NCBI GenBank assembly: GCA_911728435.2
Contig: OU452202.1
Coordinates: 12,379,135-12,443,134 of the forward strand
Origin: Apoderus coryli
Lineage: Eukaryota; Arthropoda; Insecta; Coleoptera; Attelabidae
Reading direction: 5' to 3'
DNA: 64,000 bases
Shown here in pieces: positions 1 to 10,950 of this stretch (the first letter of the stretch is position 1; each line of letters begins with the position of its first letter). Under the pieces are notes generated by a model. It was not told the DNA's origin. It saw only the letters and a program-made list of their open reading frames with translations, and did not search any database. The position numbers and the translations under genes are program-made.

Positions 1-1032
1 CGTTACGGCCCTGTGTTCCAAGGAATTTTCGGGCCCACTTTCTCACCGCCACACCCATTGAAAAACAAAGTACCAATATTTATACGTTTATTAAGAAATC
101 AAACAAACTTAACCAAAGCACAATTTAAAATAAAAAATTAAAAAATCTACATGCATAGAAACCGTGCAATCCTCGTTTGTGGAAAAGTTAGCCCATTGCC
201 AAACGGTGAACGGTGCCCACTTTCAGGAACTGTTTTGGATAGTCTGCCCGAAAACAAAATTAATTAGGAAGGCAAAAGCCTGCATTTTCTCAAAAATTTT
301 CTTATTTTACCCGCAACATGTAGCACATCATTGTATTCAGAACGACAGCAGTAACTCAAAAGTGTCCTAAAAATAGGGGTTGCAATTTGAAATAAACATG
401 ACTTAGATGTTGCCGCCCTGCGGCAGGTTTCGGATCAAATACATATAGGCTACAAAATTGCTAAACATAAAACAAAACTGACGTGTCTCGGCTTTTCCTT
501 TAAAAATATACCATTTTGAAAATAATCGCCAGTTCCGTTATTATACGGACAACTTGTATATTACAGTAAAGCTAGTTTCCAAATTTTGTAATATGCCAAA
601 TGCCTGTTTATTGATACTAAAGCAAAGATGAACATATTTATTCCAACTGTATTATAAAAGCTGACGCTCTCATATTATAAAAAAATCATAATGGTGGTCC
701 ATGCTCGTAACGATGCCGATGTACGAAATAAAATCTAAAAAACAACGATACATCATGAAAATTTTAATAAAATTAAAAACACAACAATGTCGACAGCCAA
801 ATGGATGGAAAGAGATGACACGAAGGCTATAATAATTAAATTTGATTGAAATTGATTACACTTTCTTCCGCCAGCTTTGGCACAAAAAGCACAGTTTTTA
901 AAAATTTTAATTTATAATGAACGCACTGCACTGGTATGAATAGAAAGTATTTGCAGTATAGGCTGAGTAAATGGTTCATCACAGATTATTAAAAAAAAAA
1001 ACTGTTGTCACCCCAAAACTTCCCCGGCAATA
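1..1032. other. AT-rich sequence, probably pgant9 intron 2; nothing recognised
   Basis: I looked on both strands for the GalNAc-transferase exon that should follow the exon at 7047-7155 and found none. No transposon ends or RNA genes are evident. Open frames here are short and do not resemble known proteins. If the gene model is right, this stretch is intronic. Confidence 0.4.
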
Positions 1033-1369
1033 TACAGAGTGAGTATAAAGCACGGCAACTCCTGTATAAAATCGCTATTTTGAAAAAAATGTTAAAGAAA
1101 AGTTATTTGGTATAATTTTTTGCACAACCTGCCGATGATCAATTTTTTACATTAGGTTACATTAGAAAATAATTGAGAAAAAACTGTTTTATAAAACAAT
1201 CGTGTTCTTCGTCTACAGTTCATTGAAATTAAATTTTTATAAGACTGGTCATGAAAAACATTGTAGCTGTCAAATAAAACTAGTATTTGTCAGTTGCTTG
1301 TGTTCAGTTAGTTTTCCTTACAAACAAAAATCGAAAAACTCAAATTTAACACTCACACTCATTAGTGTT

Positions 1370-1480
1370 ATGCCAGAATTAACGGAAAAACAAATAATTG
1401 AATTGGCTACGGTGACAGAAAACGTCGTTATAAGGAAGTGTGCAAACTTTTTCATGAGTTGTATCCTATAACCAAGTCTT
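1370..1480 (+). pseudogene. Tc1-like transposase N-terminal helix-turn-helix remnant
   Basis: An ATG opens a frame reading MPELTEKQIIELATVT. After a one-base frameshift near 1438 the reading VCKLFHELYPITKS continues in another frame. Together these match the N-terminal helix-turn-helix (DUF4817-type) of insect Tc1-like transposases, which binds the terminal repeats. Nothing recognisable of the catalytic domain follows. The frameshift and the missing body make this a relic. The identification rests on the VCKLFHELYP pattern, which is typical of the family. Confidence 0.6.
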
Positions 1481-1918
1481 ATGAAATTTTAATTTTAATG
1501 AACTGTAAACGAAGAATATGATTGTTTTAATTATTTTCTAATGCAACCCAATATAAATGTTATATTGTATCCAGAAATAAATGGTCTATACGTAAAAATG
1601 AAAAGAAAAATATACCATGGCCACAGCATAAAGATATATATGCACAAAAATGTGAATCTTCAAACAGCCATACTGTTGTTGTGGGCTCTTACCAGATTGT
1701 AAAAATTTTAATTTATTTACTTTTAAAAATGAGAAAAAGAAGAAAACACAAAACAAAAACAAAAATAATTGACAAATTTCCAACCATTTAACTATATTTT
1801 TGTATTAATTTAACAACTCAATTTATTTCCAACAAAGTGATATGTATAAACGTTTAAATCAATGTAAAACTCTCTATTAACATTTGTATGAAGTACGACC
1901 CTCACATCTGACAATACT

Positions 1919-1990
1919 GTATAAGGTTCCTTAAGCCACTGATGATGGACGTGTAGTCCGAAACATGGCTGGTATTTAAAACAAGGTTTT

Positions 1991-2028
<38 letters not shown>

Positions 2029-2105
2029 TCATTTTGTGGAGTAGACGTCGTTTTATTCAAATCATACTATTCACTCCTCGATATAGATGGATTACTTCAG
2101 AAAAA
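1919..2105 (+). repeat. Repeat with hammerhead-like motif (copy 1 of a family)
   Basis: This copy shares with 14090-14260 and, on the other strand, 59930-60035 the order: CTGATGATG, a short hairpin, GAAACATG, then about 60-90 bp later TTTTGTGGAG plus GACG. Positions 1936-1972 can be drawn as a hammerhead core: CTGATGA, a GGAC/GTCC stem II, GAAAC. The expected GTC cleavage triplet has become GGC, so I predict no activity. The layout resembles Penelope-like element terminal repeats, but no reverse transcriptase is present to prove it. Confidence 0.45.
1994..2026. repeat. (AT)n microsatellite
   Basis: An uninterrupted run of alternating A and T, about 33 bases long, lies inside the hammerhead-like repeat between its ribozyme-like part and the TTTTGTGGAG block. 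Confidence 0.9.
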
Positions 2106-2149
2106 AAAAATTACTTTATTTTACTTCCCTAATTATATTTTTATTATTA

Positions 2150-2287
2150 TGCTAATTTTATTGAAGTACTCGTACTTTCACAATTACCACTCGTACCCGT
2201 AAACTACTTTTAGCAATTTTTTACGAGTAAAATACTTATATATACATTTTGTGAGTACCTTTTTAAGTACTCGTACCCAGCTCTAGT
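2150..2287. repeat. Possible hAT-type MITE
   Basis: Variants of the block AGTACTCGTAC occur near both ends of this segment, and it closes with ACTCGTACCCAGCTCTAG. Read on the minus strand this is CTAGAGCTGGGTACGAGT, which resembles ends seen on small non-autonomous hAT elements. The left end is not clear and no target duplication is obvious, so the call is tentative. Confidence 0.3.
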
Positions 2288-2422
2288 TAACGCTATAAAA
2301 AATTGAACATCAGCAGGTTGTGCCAAAAATTATACGAAATACCTTTTCTTTAAAATTTTTTTGAAAATGACAATTATATTCAGAAATATTCAGGGGTGTC
2401 CACACTTTATGCTCGCTCTGTA

Positions 2423-4835
2423 TTATATAATCTAGAATACCTTATGTGACATGGGTGTTCAAAATGTTTTCGTATCACATAGTCTGTCCTGACACATACA
2501 TACATCATAATTATTATTGATATCGTGTTTATTATTTCCGAAAAACGAACCACTTTATTCAAAAATGACTTAATAGTTTTTGCGTGTGCAAAACGAATTT
2601 CTGTGATTTTCTTTTTTTGATGTTAATTTTTGAAAATAAATATGAAAACACTTAATATACCCGTTGAAAATATAAGTACAGGACATTCTACAGGGTGGGT
2701 ATAAATTTACAACACCTAGCTGCCACAAATCGTTAGAAGGTAGCTTTTTTAAGTTATTCGTGACATTTTGTGCTATAATCTTAACTAGCGATCGCACAAG
2801 ACATTTTTAGCTGAGATCATAAATTTGTTACCAAAAATACACAATTTTAATTCCTGACTAAATTAAACAAAATTCGATTAGGGAGTTGTTATGAAACTTG
2901 CCTTAAATTATTCCAAGGAATTTAAAAATGTAAAATAAATAGGGTGTCCCATTTGAAATTCTGGAGTTAATGTCGGTGCAGCACTTTTCGAACGCCCTGT
3001 ATTATTAACACTCAAATAATTTTAAAATTTCTTTATTTAATACCAATGATCATTTCTCCTAACATTATTTTTCTAAAGTAAGTAAGTAGTTTCTGAGAAA
3101 TGGGACTGTCCCTTAATATAGCCCCACTTTGTACATGTAATACGTCTAGAACTTTCTAAATAATCCAAAAATTGACTAGTATACTGGGTATTGCATTTAA
3201 AATAAGACACGCAACTATAAACCTTCCCAATTTAATTATTATTGAATTTATTTCATTTGGCTGATACCCACTGTATCTACTGTACCTAGTGTTGCGATTA
3301 ATGAATAATAAATAAATTAATTAATTAATTAGGAAAAGGACTTTTGAGTCACTAAAGTTATCAATAACTTTAATTTTAAAAGATTTTTTTTCTAGGTTGA
3401 GAACGAAATATATTAATGTGTCCATTAGCAAATAGTTTTAAAATACCAGTTGCCTTTTCACGTCTGACAATGTATAACCGACAACATTGCAGCAACCATT
3501 AGCAGTCGTGGCACAGAGTGGAATTAGTCGGTTGTACATATAGGATGGAGATTTATTTAGATACTAGAGCCCTGGACAGATTTCTAAATCCTTTTTATTG
3601 CCCTGAAAATGGGGATTAATTGTATAATAGGCAAGGATCAACCACAGAGAAACATATTTCTGTGGGACTTATACAAATAGAGTTAGATACTATTTATTAT
3701 TCTGAATTGATAGCAAAAGATTTAGCCAAGCATTGTAGAGGAAATTAGGTACAAGATATTTTTCTCTGGTTAATAGAACCGTAAATGGCCGTAGTTTCGG
3801 CTAATGCCTCTAACTCATTTGTCGTTACATGAGAAAGGATTAAACATAATCATATAAAAAAGCTTTTGGCAAATGTTACGTTTCTTGACAATAATAAGAT
3901 TCAACGTTCTAGATAAAAACAACTCTTTGACATCCTAGTTTGGCAACAAAAGTTTTTGCATGCATTTTATAACATAAATGCGCCTTCACCAATAATACCG
4001 TTACCTACTCTCTGCAACTACTGTATACCACTGGTTTCAATAGAACACAAAAAGTTATATTTATTGATTATCGAATGATGATTTCTCGCTTTTTTATTCA
4101 GATTTAGTAATTGGTAATTAATTCTTCAAGAATAACTACTGAGTATGGTAAAACTAAAATTACACGGTGTATTAATTGAAGTTTGAGAAAACCAATGACA
4201 TGTTTTATCCGCGAATAACAAACAGCCTACTGACCAAACAAAACTGTATTTGTGAAATATTTTAAATGGCTGTTATAACAGGAGTCCAACTGCTCTAGTT
4301 AAAATAAATATATCTAGGCTATAAAAGCCCATGGAGTTTTGGAGAAAATTTATGTTGTGCATCACAAAAGCAAATCTCCACGAATTTTACAAATATATTA
4401 TTTTTTCAGGTAGTCCACGATTTGTTGCACAATTTAATTGAAGTATAATATTTTCATTATCAAGTTCTTCTATGATCACCGCATGATGTAACAATAAATA
4501 CATATTTAAATTATTTGTAGGTCGGTACTCAAAAATCTTACCTCTCAAACTTACATTTACAAATTAGGCACTTATTGATATGAATCATATTATTATCTAT
4601 TTATCCTAATTGTTTAAACAAAAATTTGTTAATCGACCTATAAGCTTGATGTGTCTTGTTTTGTAAATTTAATGTTTCTCATATATTTTTATACATCTGG
4701 CAAAAATAATGTATGCATATCTACAAATTTCAGACAAGACAACCTATATTGGTAATACATAATAGAACTTAGTGTAGAGAATGTTGGTTCTTGAACCTAT
4801 AAAAGGGCCTACAAAATAAATTTTTCTCTAGTCCT
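2423..4835. other. Intronic sequence with scattered TIR-like ends
   Basis: Short ends typical of TIR elements occur at about 2692 (CTACAGGGTGGGTATAAA) and at 2941-2993 (AGGGTGTCCCATTTGAAAT facing GAACGCCCTGTA). I could not join them into whole elements. A 67-codon frame broken by one stop at about 3546-3747 does not resemble a known protein. The rest shows nothing I recognise. Confidence 0.35.
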
Positions 4836-5395
4836 TTACTTTCCCGATCCATAGGGAAAGTATTCTGAACGCGCTAAAAAAAATTGAGATAAAGACGTAC
4901 CTATATAACAATTTTGAAGTTCCCTGAGACGATTAAGACCATTTCCAGATGGAAGTCTGTCTGTATGTATACTTCCACGATAGCGCCTAAACGTTTCAAC
5001 CAATAATTGAGCTAAATGTTGGTAAATGCGTTTAGGGGAGTCCTAGGATGAACACATTAGTTTTTGAAATTGCTTTAGCCCTGTGATAGGAGTGAACACA
5101 ACCCCCAAATTTTAAAATAGCAGTAGGGGTTGAAAGCACTTTTTATCTGGAGCGATAGGTTACTTTTGATATTTACCTTCATAATTCTCGAGAAAATTGC
5201 TTTTAAAAGTTACAAATATGTATTATCGCCGTATTAGGTTTTATTTCTTTTACTATTGACCCTAGCTCAGTGGTAATCGGCATGGCTTTGGGTGCGGTAG
5301 GTCCTGGGTTCGATAGATGCTCTTGCAATTTTTGTTATTTCTAATTTTGGACCAAAGTAGTTAGGTAGGTAGTTGGGTTAGTTTTCACGTTTTAA
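4836..5395 (+). repeat. Repeat family A, copy 1
   Basis: The copy starts TTTACTTTCCCGATCC and shares long blocks with 31486-32130 and 42345-42935. These include TTCCCTGAGACGATTAAGAC, GGAAGTCTGTCTGTAT, ATTGAGCTAAAT, TAGCCCTGTGATAGG, ATAGCAGTAGGGG and TTCTCGAGAAAATTGC. A tRNA-like segment lies near its 3' end, followed by TTATTTCTAATTTT and a TAGTTAGGTAG tail. I recognise no protein. It could be a composite SINE-type unit or a non-autonomous DNA element that captured a SINE head. Confidence 0.65.
5264..5322 (+). other. tRNA-like segment (A and B box) inside repeat A copy 1
   Basis: TAGCTCAGTGG matches the RNA polymerase III A-box consensus, and GGTTCGAT, about 35 bases later, matches the core of the B box. 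The arms do not fold into a convincing cloverleaf and the segment sits inside a repeat, so I read it as a SINE-type promoter and not as a tRNA gene. Confidence 0.5.
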
Positions 5396-5399
5396 TTAT

Positions 5400-5640
5400 T
5401 ATTTTTAGCTCCATATCATATATTATGTAATTATGTATATGGAGGCTATTAGATTCATGAAAAAATGTTTTTTGTTTCTTTTACCAGAAATACGTGTTTG
5501 ATTATCATTGAGCGTAGGCAGAGCGTAGGTATAAAAAGGGTTGGAAATTTAAAAAAGTCATACTGTGGAGTTTATTAACAACATTTCTTATCTCAGTTAT
5601 TTTTAAAGATAGAACCTTGAGTTTTTCGAGAACCTGAGCT
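5400..5640 (+). repeat. Repeat family D fragment
   Basis: It begins TTTTTAGCTCCATATC and continues with GTATATGGAGGCTATTAGAT. Further on, CATTGAGCGTAGGCA and AAAAAGGGTTGGAAA match the minus-strand reading of the longer copy at 27605-28440. Short ends of the same family occur near 24898-24960, 29168 and 34953. Confidence 0.5.
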
Positions 5641-7046
5641 ACTTTTTTCTGAAACGCTCAGAACAAGCCGAACAAAAATATAAAAAAATGGACATAAGTT
5701 TGGTTTATATTTCCACTACAAAAATATATTAGTAACTTTAAATCACGTAGATGTTCATAGACTGCTATCTGTCCTTGGCAGTCACCCCCTGTCAACTTTA
5801 CAGCAAACAACATCAACTTAAAGAATTGGTGCTTTTAACAATACTAAGATCAAACGCGGGACTTGCCTTTTAGCACCTGCGAGACGCTGGTATTCGACGA
5901 AAAATTGGCGCAATTATTTTGAATTACGAGTATGCTACCAACGCTTTGCTTTCCTTAATTCCCTACTGAAGTAAAGCCGTCGAAAATTGTCAACCGTTTT
6001 AAAATTTGTAGATATAAATAGATTAATAAAATAATTTGAATACTTATCAACAGTTTTTATCTTTATGTGAATCGTATTTATCTACTCGTTACTTAGTAAA
6101 TATAAAAATTTAATAAACTATACAAACAAAAACCGCACAAAAATAAAATATAGATTAATTGTACTTTTTAATATAATCAACCTTTTTATATTCTGAGAAA
6201 AAATATTTAATATTTATCCAACGATTTTATTCAAAATTCATGACTAAGGTAAATATTAGGTATATACATGTTTTGGCAACAAAGTTAGTTTAAGGATTAG
6301 TATCCAGTACCTAAATGATACTTCACTTTACTCCTTTCTAACGCTACCATGGCCAACTCTATTAATATTAGGGCAAAGATTAATGTACACAATTAATCTT
6401 TCTATAGGGTATCATAAAAGATTTTTTTTAATTGAAATAAATCTTATTTAATTCCTAAATATCATTCTAAAAGCAGATTCAATTTCAAAAATGAAGGACT
6501 TATCAGTTATTTCAATGTGAATTCTAATCACCTTTTTTATCCCTGTGTCTACTGCCAGCACATTATGTAACTTCAACACAATGAAATAATAATATATAAA
6601 CGAAAGCAGATATTAAATAAAACTAAATGATGTGGTCTAGACTTGAAGAGGAGAGTGAAGAGTCGAATATTTCAAAATCTCGAAAAATTAAGAGCTAGAT
6701 TTATCAAAAACTAGGTCATAATATTCTGACTACTTCTTTTGCAACTCATCTGGTTTTCGAGGTACCCTGCAAAATCATAGAAATTCGGATACCTTATACA
6801 ATTGTTTGTACAAATAGTACTTTAGCCCCTTAAACTAATGAACTAAAATAAAAATAACTAAAAAATTCTTGAGAAACTATATAAAATAAATATCAAGCCC
6901 AATCTCATACTTAATAAATAGCTACCTACTTACAATTGTATAATATATGTGAGTCAGTATAATACCCTAATTTAAATTTTAAATTATTAAAATAGTCAAC
7001 ACTACAATACAAACAATATTCTGATAATCACCGAAAAATATCTTAC
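5641..7046. other. Intronic sequence; one short hairpin
   Basis: The only structure I can support is a hairpin at 6375-6401: a 10-bp stem (AAAGATTAAT with its complement) around a 7-base loop. The same hairpin occurs at 19517-19547. The splice donor of the GalNAc-transferase exon lies at the high-coordinate end of this stretch. Confidence 0.4.
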
Positions 7047-7155
7047 CATTCGTCCCTTGGGTCCGGCAAACTTCTTTTTACACTAATCATATCGCTGACA
7101 TATTGATTGAAAGCATTTTTTAACCATCCGTCATCCACCATTTTTTTAACATCAC
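7047..7155 (-). CDS. pgant9: Polypeptide GalNAc-transferase, coding exon 2
   Basis: On the minus strand a TTGTTACAG acceptor precedes a 109-bp exon and a TG|GTAAGA donor follows it. Joined to exon 1 (19873-20245), which ends after the first base of a codon, it reads G-DVKKMVDDGW, LKNAFNQYVSDMISVKRSLP, DPRDE and then two bases (TG) of the next codon. The segment FNQYVSD-IS--RSLPDPRDEW is the stem-to-catalytic junction that precedes the glycosyltransferase-2 domain in animal GalNAc-transferases. These enzymes start mucin-type O-glycosylation in the Golgi by transferring GalNAc to Ser or Thr. The exon is too short to stand out as an open frame. The next exon, with the HNEAWS-type region, is not in the window and should lie beyond position 1. 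Confidence 0.9.
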
Positions 7156-7238
7156 CTGTAACAAATATAATAATTCATATATTGTTAGTGTTAAAACCAA
7201 AAGATTTTTTGAAATAGAATTTACATTACATTTACATT

Positions 7239-7701
7239 GTGCCAAACTATGGCGAATTTTCTTGAATAATTTTAAATAAGTAATAGCTAAAAACACTGAA
7301 AACTTGTTTAAACCATTACATGTGATATACCACCTATTTTTTAATTGAAAATGACTTTGAATTTAACAATAAAAAATCCAGGGTCGTATTTAAAAAAACG
7401 AAGTTTATAATGGTTTTCCGAAAACAAAACGTCGTAGTCAAAATTTGTAAATGCTATCTTGAGAGAGTGCTTTTCATTTTTTTATATCTGTAAAAATAAC
7501 GTCAGAAATAAATAAAAACTAATATCGCAAAAAATAGTTTTTTAAAAAATTCTCGAAAGCGGCTAAAGTTAGTTTACTTTTGAAAACACCATTTAAAAGG
7601 TGTTTAAATTGCACAACTTTTCTCGAATTTAACCGACATTGTAACTCCTATCGTTACCAAGATTCCAATGCTATCCCATTCTTATATTGGATACAGTGTA
7701 T
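7239..7701 (+). repeat. Repeat family B, copy 1
   Basis: It starts GTGCCAAACTATGGCGAATT and ends ATTGGATACAGTGTATAC. It shares with copies at 10470-10950 (same strand), 14338-14722 (same strand) and 10081-10301 (opposite strand) the blocks TGATATACCACCTATTTTT, AAAATCCAGGG, GTCAGAAATAAATAAAAACT and AACCGACATTGTAACTCCTA. No coding capacity is visible. A TGATGATGG...GAAACGTC-like block in some copies faintly recalls Penelope terminal repeats. Confidence 0.7.
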
Positions 7702-8865
7702 ACATAAAGACAACACACATAATATGTATTACTACTATTCATGTATATTTTGTCAATAAGTGGTAATGAGTTTAAATTATTGTTCAATAGATTTGGTTGT
7801 ATGGCCTGCAAGGTGTCAGAGTTCAAACGATTTTACTCAAAGAGCGAGAAGAAGAAATGTGAGTTAAAGGAAATACAGATTCATTTTTATTTCGAAATAA
7901 ATTATTGAAATAGTGGAATTTGAAAACGATATTTGACTCCTATATATTTGAATGCTAGTCTTTCATGTTTTCGCAGTTTTGAGCACTTTATAAAAATATT
8001 CTCTACGTAAACCGTATTTAGCGGGAAAATCGAATGCCAAAACGATATTTTTATTCCAATTATCCAACTTTTCCAATTGCACAATAAGGACGACGCGACT
8101 ATTTTCTCAGAAAACGGCAAGATGGAGAAACATAGGATTAGTTTGTGTAGAAAACAAACATAGATACAAACACCTATACCTATCCATACCACATATACAT
8201 ACATACAAAACACAAGAAATGCCGCTGGGGAAATCATTTATGGTTCGAAATGGTTTTTCCTTTGGTAATAATTTATTATGTGTTTGCAGTTTCTATTTTC
8301 AACAACTTGCGTTTGGATTGTAGTGCTTTAGGTTTTGCTTAATTAATATGAATTCACATTCGCAATATTTGCAATTTACCAGATAATAGACTTATGTTTT
8401 TGAGGTTTGTCAAATACCACAACAGATGCAGTGTTAAATTGAATGTTTACTTTACAGTAATAACTTTACTACCTACCTACATACTTTTACCTTCTCCCAA
8501 ACAAATTTAAATAACAAACTTTTAAGTCGCCAGGTCAGAACCATATTATCTGGACCCTCCTCCAAGATCAATCCTATATTTAAGAGCATTTGTAGCATTT
8601 GTGCTGAAAATAGGACGGTCTCCAATCCTATAGACTTATAAGTCTAACCTATTTTCTATTGAAAATCATGAGAAAATAACAGACAGAAGGGATCCGTTAA
8701 AAATGGCACACTATCACAAAAAGCCATTCGACTATAACGCTAGCTTAGCGAGAAACACCGAAACGACATTCAGGGCGAAAGGAACTTAGAGAGAGAACTG
8801 TGCATCCCTCGCTAGTATGATGGATCTATTCATCGCTAAAAGACCGCGTCATAACGACTGAAATG
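7702..8865. other. Intronic sequence, nothing recognised up to about 8690
   Basis: No element ends or coding similarity are visible from 7702 to about 8690. From about 8690 the composition becomes richer in G+C. This part is probably the upstream, badly decayed portion of the LINE relic whose readable motifs begin at 8866. Confidence 0.35.
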
Positions 8866-9183
8866 GGTCCTGCGTAACTGCACTGCACAAGGTGGAGTAT
8901 TGTCCCAACTTATGTGCGGTTGCTGGTCCTCTACTAACTGATTTCAACAATGGAAAAGACGGGGTTCAATGTACAAAGCGACGATGACATTGTTGTTACA
9001 GTAATGGGAATACGTACAACGGTCGTATCAAACCACATGCAAGTAGGATTACACAAAATTAAAAACTGGTGTGACGATGTTGAAGGGGATGAAGATAAAT
9101 CCAGGAAAAACTGTACTGGTATACCATTTACGAGAATGGAAAAGGTGGACATTAAATGTCCCACACTGAAAACTGAAATATAA
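8866..9183 (+). pseudogene. LINE reverse transcriptase remnant (R1/LOA-like)
   Basis: CTAQGGVLSQL in one frame corresponds to reverse transcriptase motif B (the QGGVLSP form). After a stop and a frame change, GFNVQSDDDIVVTVMG corresponds to motif C, where YADD has become SDDD. Then HKIKNWCDDV, RKNCTGIPFTRMEKVDIKCP match the region 'WCDE--L--NP-KT--IPFTRKRK' typical of R1/LOA-type non-LTR elements. In life this enzyme copies element RNA into chromosomal nicks. Stops, frameshifts and the altered motif C make this copy dead. Clade assignment is by pattern only. Confidence 0.7.
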
Positions 9184-10080
9184 AGAAAAACTAAAATGGA
9201 CAGGTAGGTATTAGGCTGCATTTTCGAATCTTGTTTCTAATAATACCTATACAACTTTATATGTTAAAATTTTGACCTAAATTAACCCTTTATTATTATA
9301 CGTCTTGTTTAAAATTCAAACATATCTTCATTTATTCTTACGAACTTTCCGCTAGGTAGCGTTCAATGTTTATGTAACTGATTTAGCCCATTCCTTAAAA
9401 AAATGGATAATACAATTTTTATATATTATTGGTTTTAATAAATATAAGATAAGAAACAAAATAATTCTACTAGTAGTATACTAATCAAAATTTGTATCAC
9501 TATATTTTCGTGTTTTTTGAACCTTCTTCTTGTATTTTTTATGGTTTACATTTTTGGGGTGTACGTTCGTACATAATGATACAACTATTTTAGGAAATAA
9601 AAATAGTTCATTTTTATTTCTATGTTAAAATTAACAAACAACGTTTCGTTGCATTATTTGCAACTTCTTCTTTTTTTAACTGAAAACAAAACCAACTTAG
9701 TTTCACAATATAGGTTAGTATAATTTTTGCAACGTTTTTAATATCACCTTTTTGACACAAGTTTACTAACAACTTTTTATTAAAATTGTGTATAGATAAA
9801 TAAACATAGAGTAAGACATTATTTGACATGTGTTACAATTACAAACACTTACACGCAAAATAAATCTAAGTACGTCAAATTGGAAATATATTTGCTTTCA
9901 AAACAAAACAAATTTTGTTAAACGTCGGGAAGTAGGTGTATAGTTTTTTTTTCCTTCCTTTGTGTGTTCATTTTTTTTTTTGCTATAATATAAAATTTGT
10001 AGCTTAATGGTACCAATAGATATTGACATTTTATTGTGTTTACGAGGTTTGTCAAAAATGTTGTGTGTGCTAAGGAGAAA
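9184..10080. other. Intronic sequence, nothing recognised
   Basis: AT-rich sequence with long T and A runs. No element ends or coding similarity were found on either strand. Confidence 0.35.
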
Positions 10081-10301
10081 AAGATAGCGTTGACAAATTT
10101 TCAATACAACGGTTCGTTTTGAAAAACCATCATCAACTTCATTTTTTTAAATACGGCCCTGGATTTTCTATTTTTAAATTTAAAGCCATTTTCAATTCAA
10201 AAATAGGTGGTACATCACACTTAATGGTTTCAACAATATTTCAGTATTTTTAGTTGTTATTTAAATTTATTCAAGAAAAATCGCCATAATTTGCCACTTA
10301 A
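10081..10301 (-). repeat. Repeat family B, copy 2 (inverted, partial)
   Basis: The reverse complement begins with the TTGCC-family start near 10301 and carries TGTACCACCTATTTTTGAAT, AAAATCCAGGGCCG and ACGCTATCTTTTTCTC. It lies head to head with copy 3 at 10470, so the two could form a hairpin with a loop of about 170 bases. Sequence beyond ACGCTATCTTTTTCTC has no match in the other copies. Confidence 0.6.
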
Positions 10302-10469
10302 CTGACTGAATGCATAGTAGTAGGTTTTGCAAAAACATTATTTCGTTATTATTATTTGCCAATGTATTTCTCTCTTAGTACAATATTTTATTCTGTACGC
10401 GGATTTTTAAATTTAGTTGTGCTTTTTGAAGGTGGTGCCTTTCTCAGATGAATGTTTTACGCAAAATAA

Positions 10470-10950
10470 GTGCCAAACTATCGCGATTTTTCGTGAATAA
10501 TTTTAAATAACAGCTAAAAACACTGAAAATTTGTTTAAAGCATTATGTGTGATATACCACCTATTTTTGAATTGAAAATGGCTTTAAATTTTAAAACTAA
10601 AAAATCCAGGGCCATATTTAAAAAAACGGAAATTGATTATGGTTTTTCACAAAAGAAACGTCGGTAGTGAAAATTTGTAAACGCTATCTTTTTCTCATCA
10701 AAAAGTAACCATGAGGAAGTGCTTTTAATTTTTTTGTATCTGTAAAAATAATGTCAGAAATAAATAAAAACTAAAATCGCAAAAAATTGTTTTTTCAAAA
10801 ATTCTCGAAAACTGCTAAAGTTACTTTTGAAGACACCATTTGAAAGGTGCTTAAATTGTACAACTTTTGTCTAATTTAACCGACATTGTAACTCCTACCG
10901 TTTCCCATATTCTATTGCTATCCCATTCTTATCTTGGACAAACAGGGTAT
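10470..10950 (+). repeat. Repeat family B, copy 3
   Basis: This is a near full-length copy from GTGCCAAACTATCGCG to TCTTGGACAAACAGGGTA, colinear with copy 1. The CAGGGTATAT end suggests a TIR-type DNA element. No transposase is encoded. Confidence 0.7.

Larger units (their letters stand above)
1033..2422 (+). mobile_element. Degenerate Tc1/mariner-like element with long TIRs
   Basis: The two ends are imperfect inverted repeats of about 120 bp. The left end reads TACAGAGTGAGTATAAAG and the right end, reverse-complemented, begins TACAGAGCGAGCATAAAG; both contain an AAAGAAAAG-TATTT block followed by GCACAACCTGC. TA dinucleotides lie at both borders, as expected for Tc1/mariner insertion. A transposase N-terminal relic (1370-1480) lies inside in the same orientation. 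Most of the transposase is missing, and the interior has been filled by a hammerhead-like repeat, an AT microsatellite and a possible hAT end. It cannot transpose by itself. Confidence 0.65.

Noticed and set aside
3546..3747. 67-codon frame (with one stop) MEIYLDTRALDRFLNPFYCP onward
   Set aside because: It looks somewhat protein-like, but I could not match it to a family, it has an in-frame stop, and no splice sites bound it.
7902..8237. 111-codon minus-strand frame
   Set aside because: AT-driven composition rich in F, I, Y and C, no similarity, and no splice or start context.
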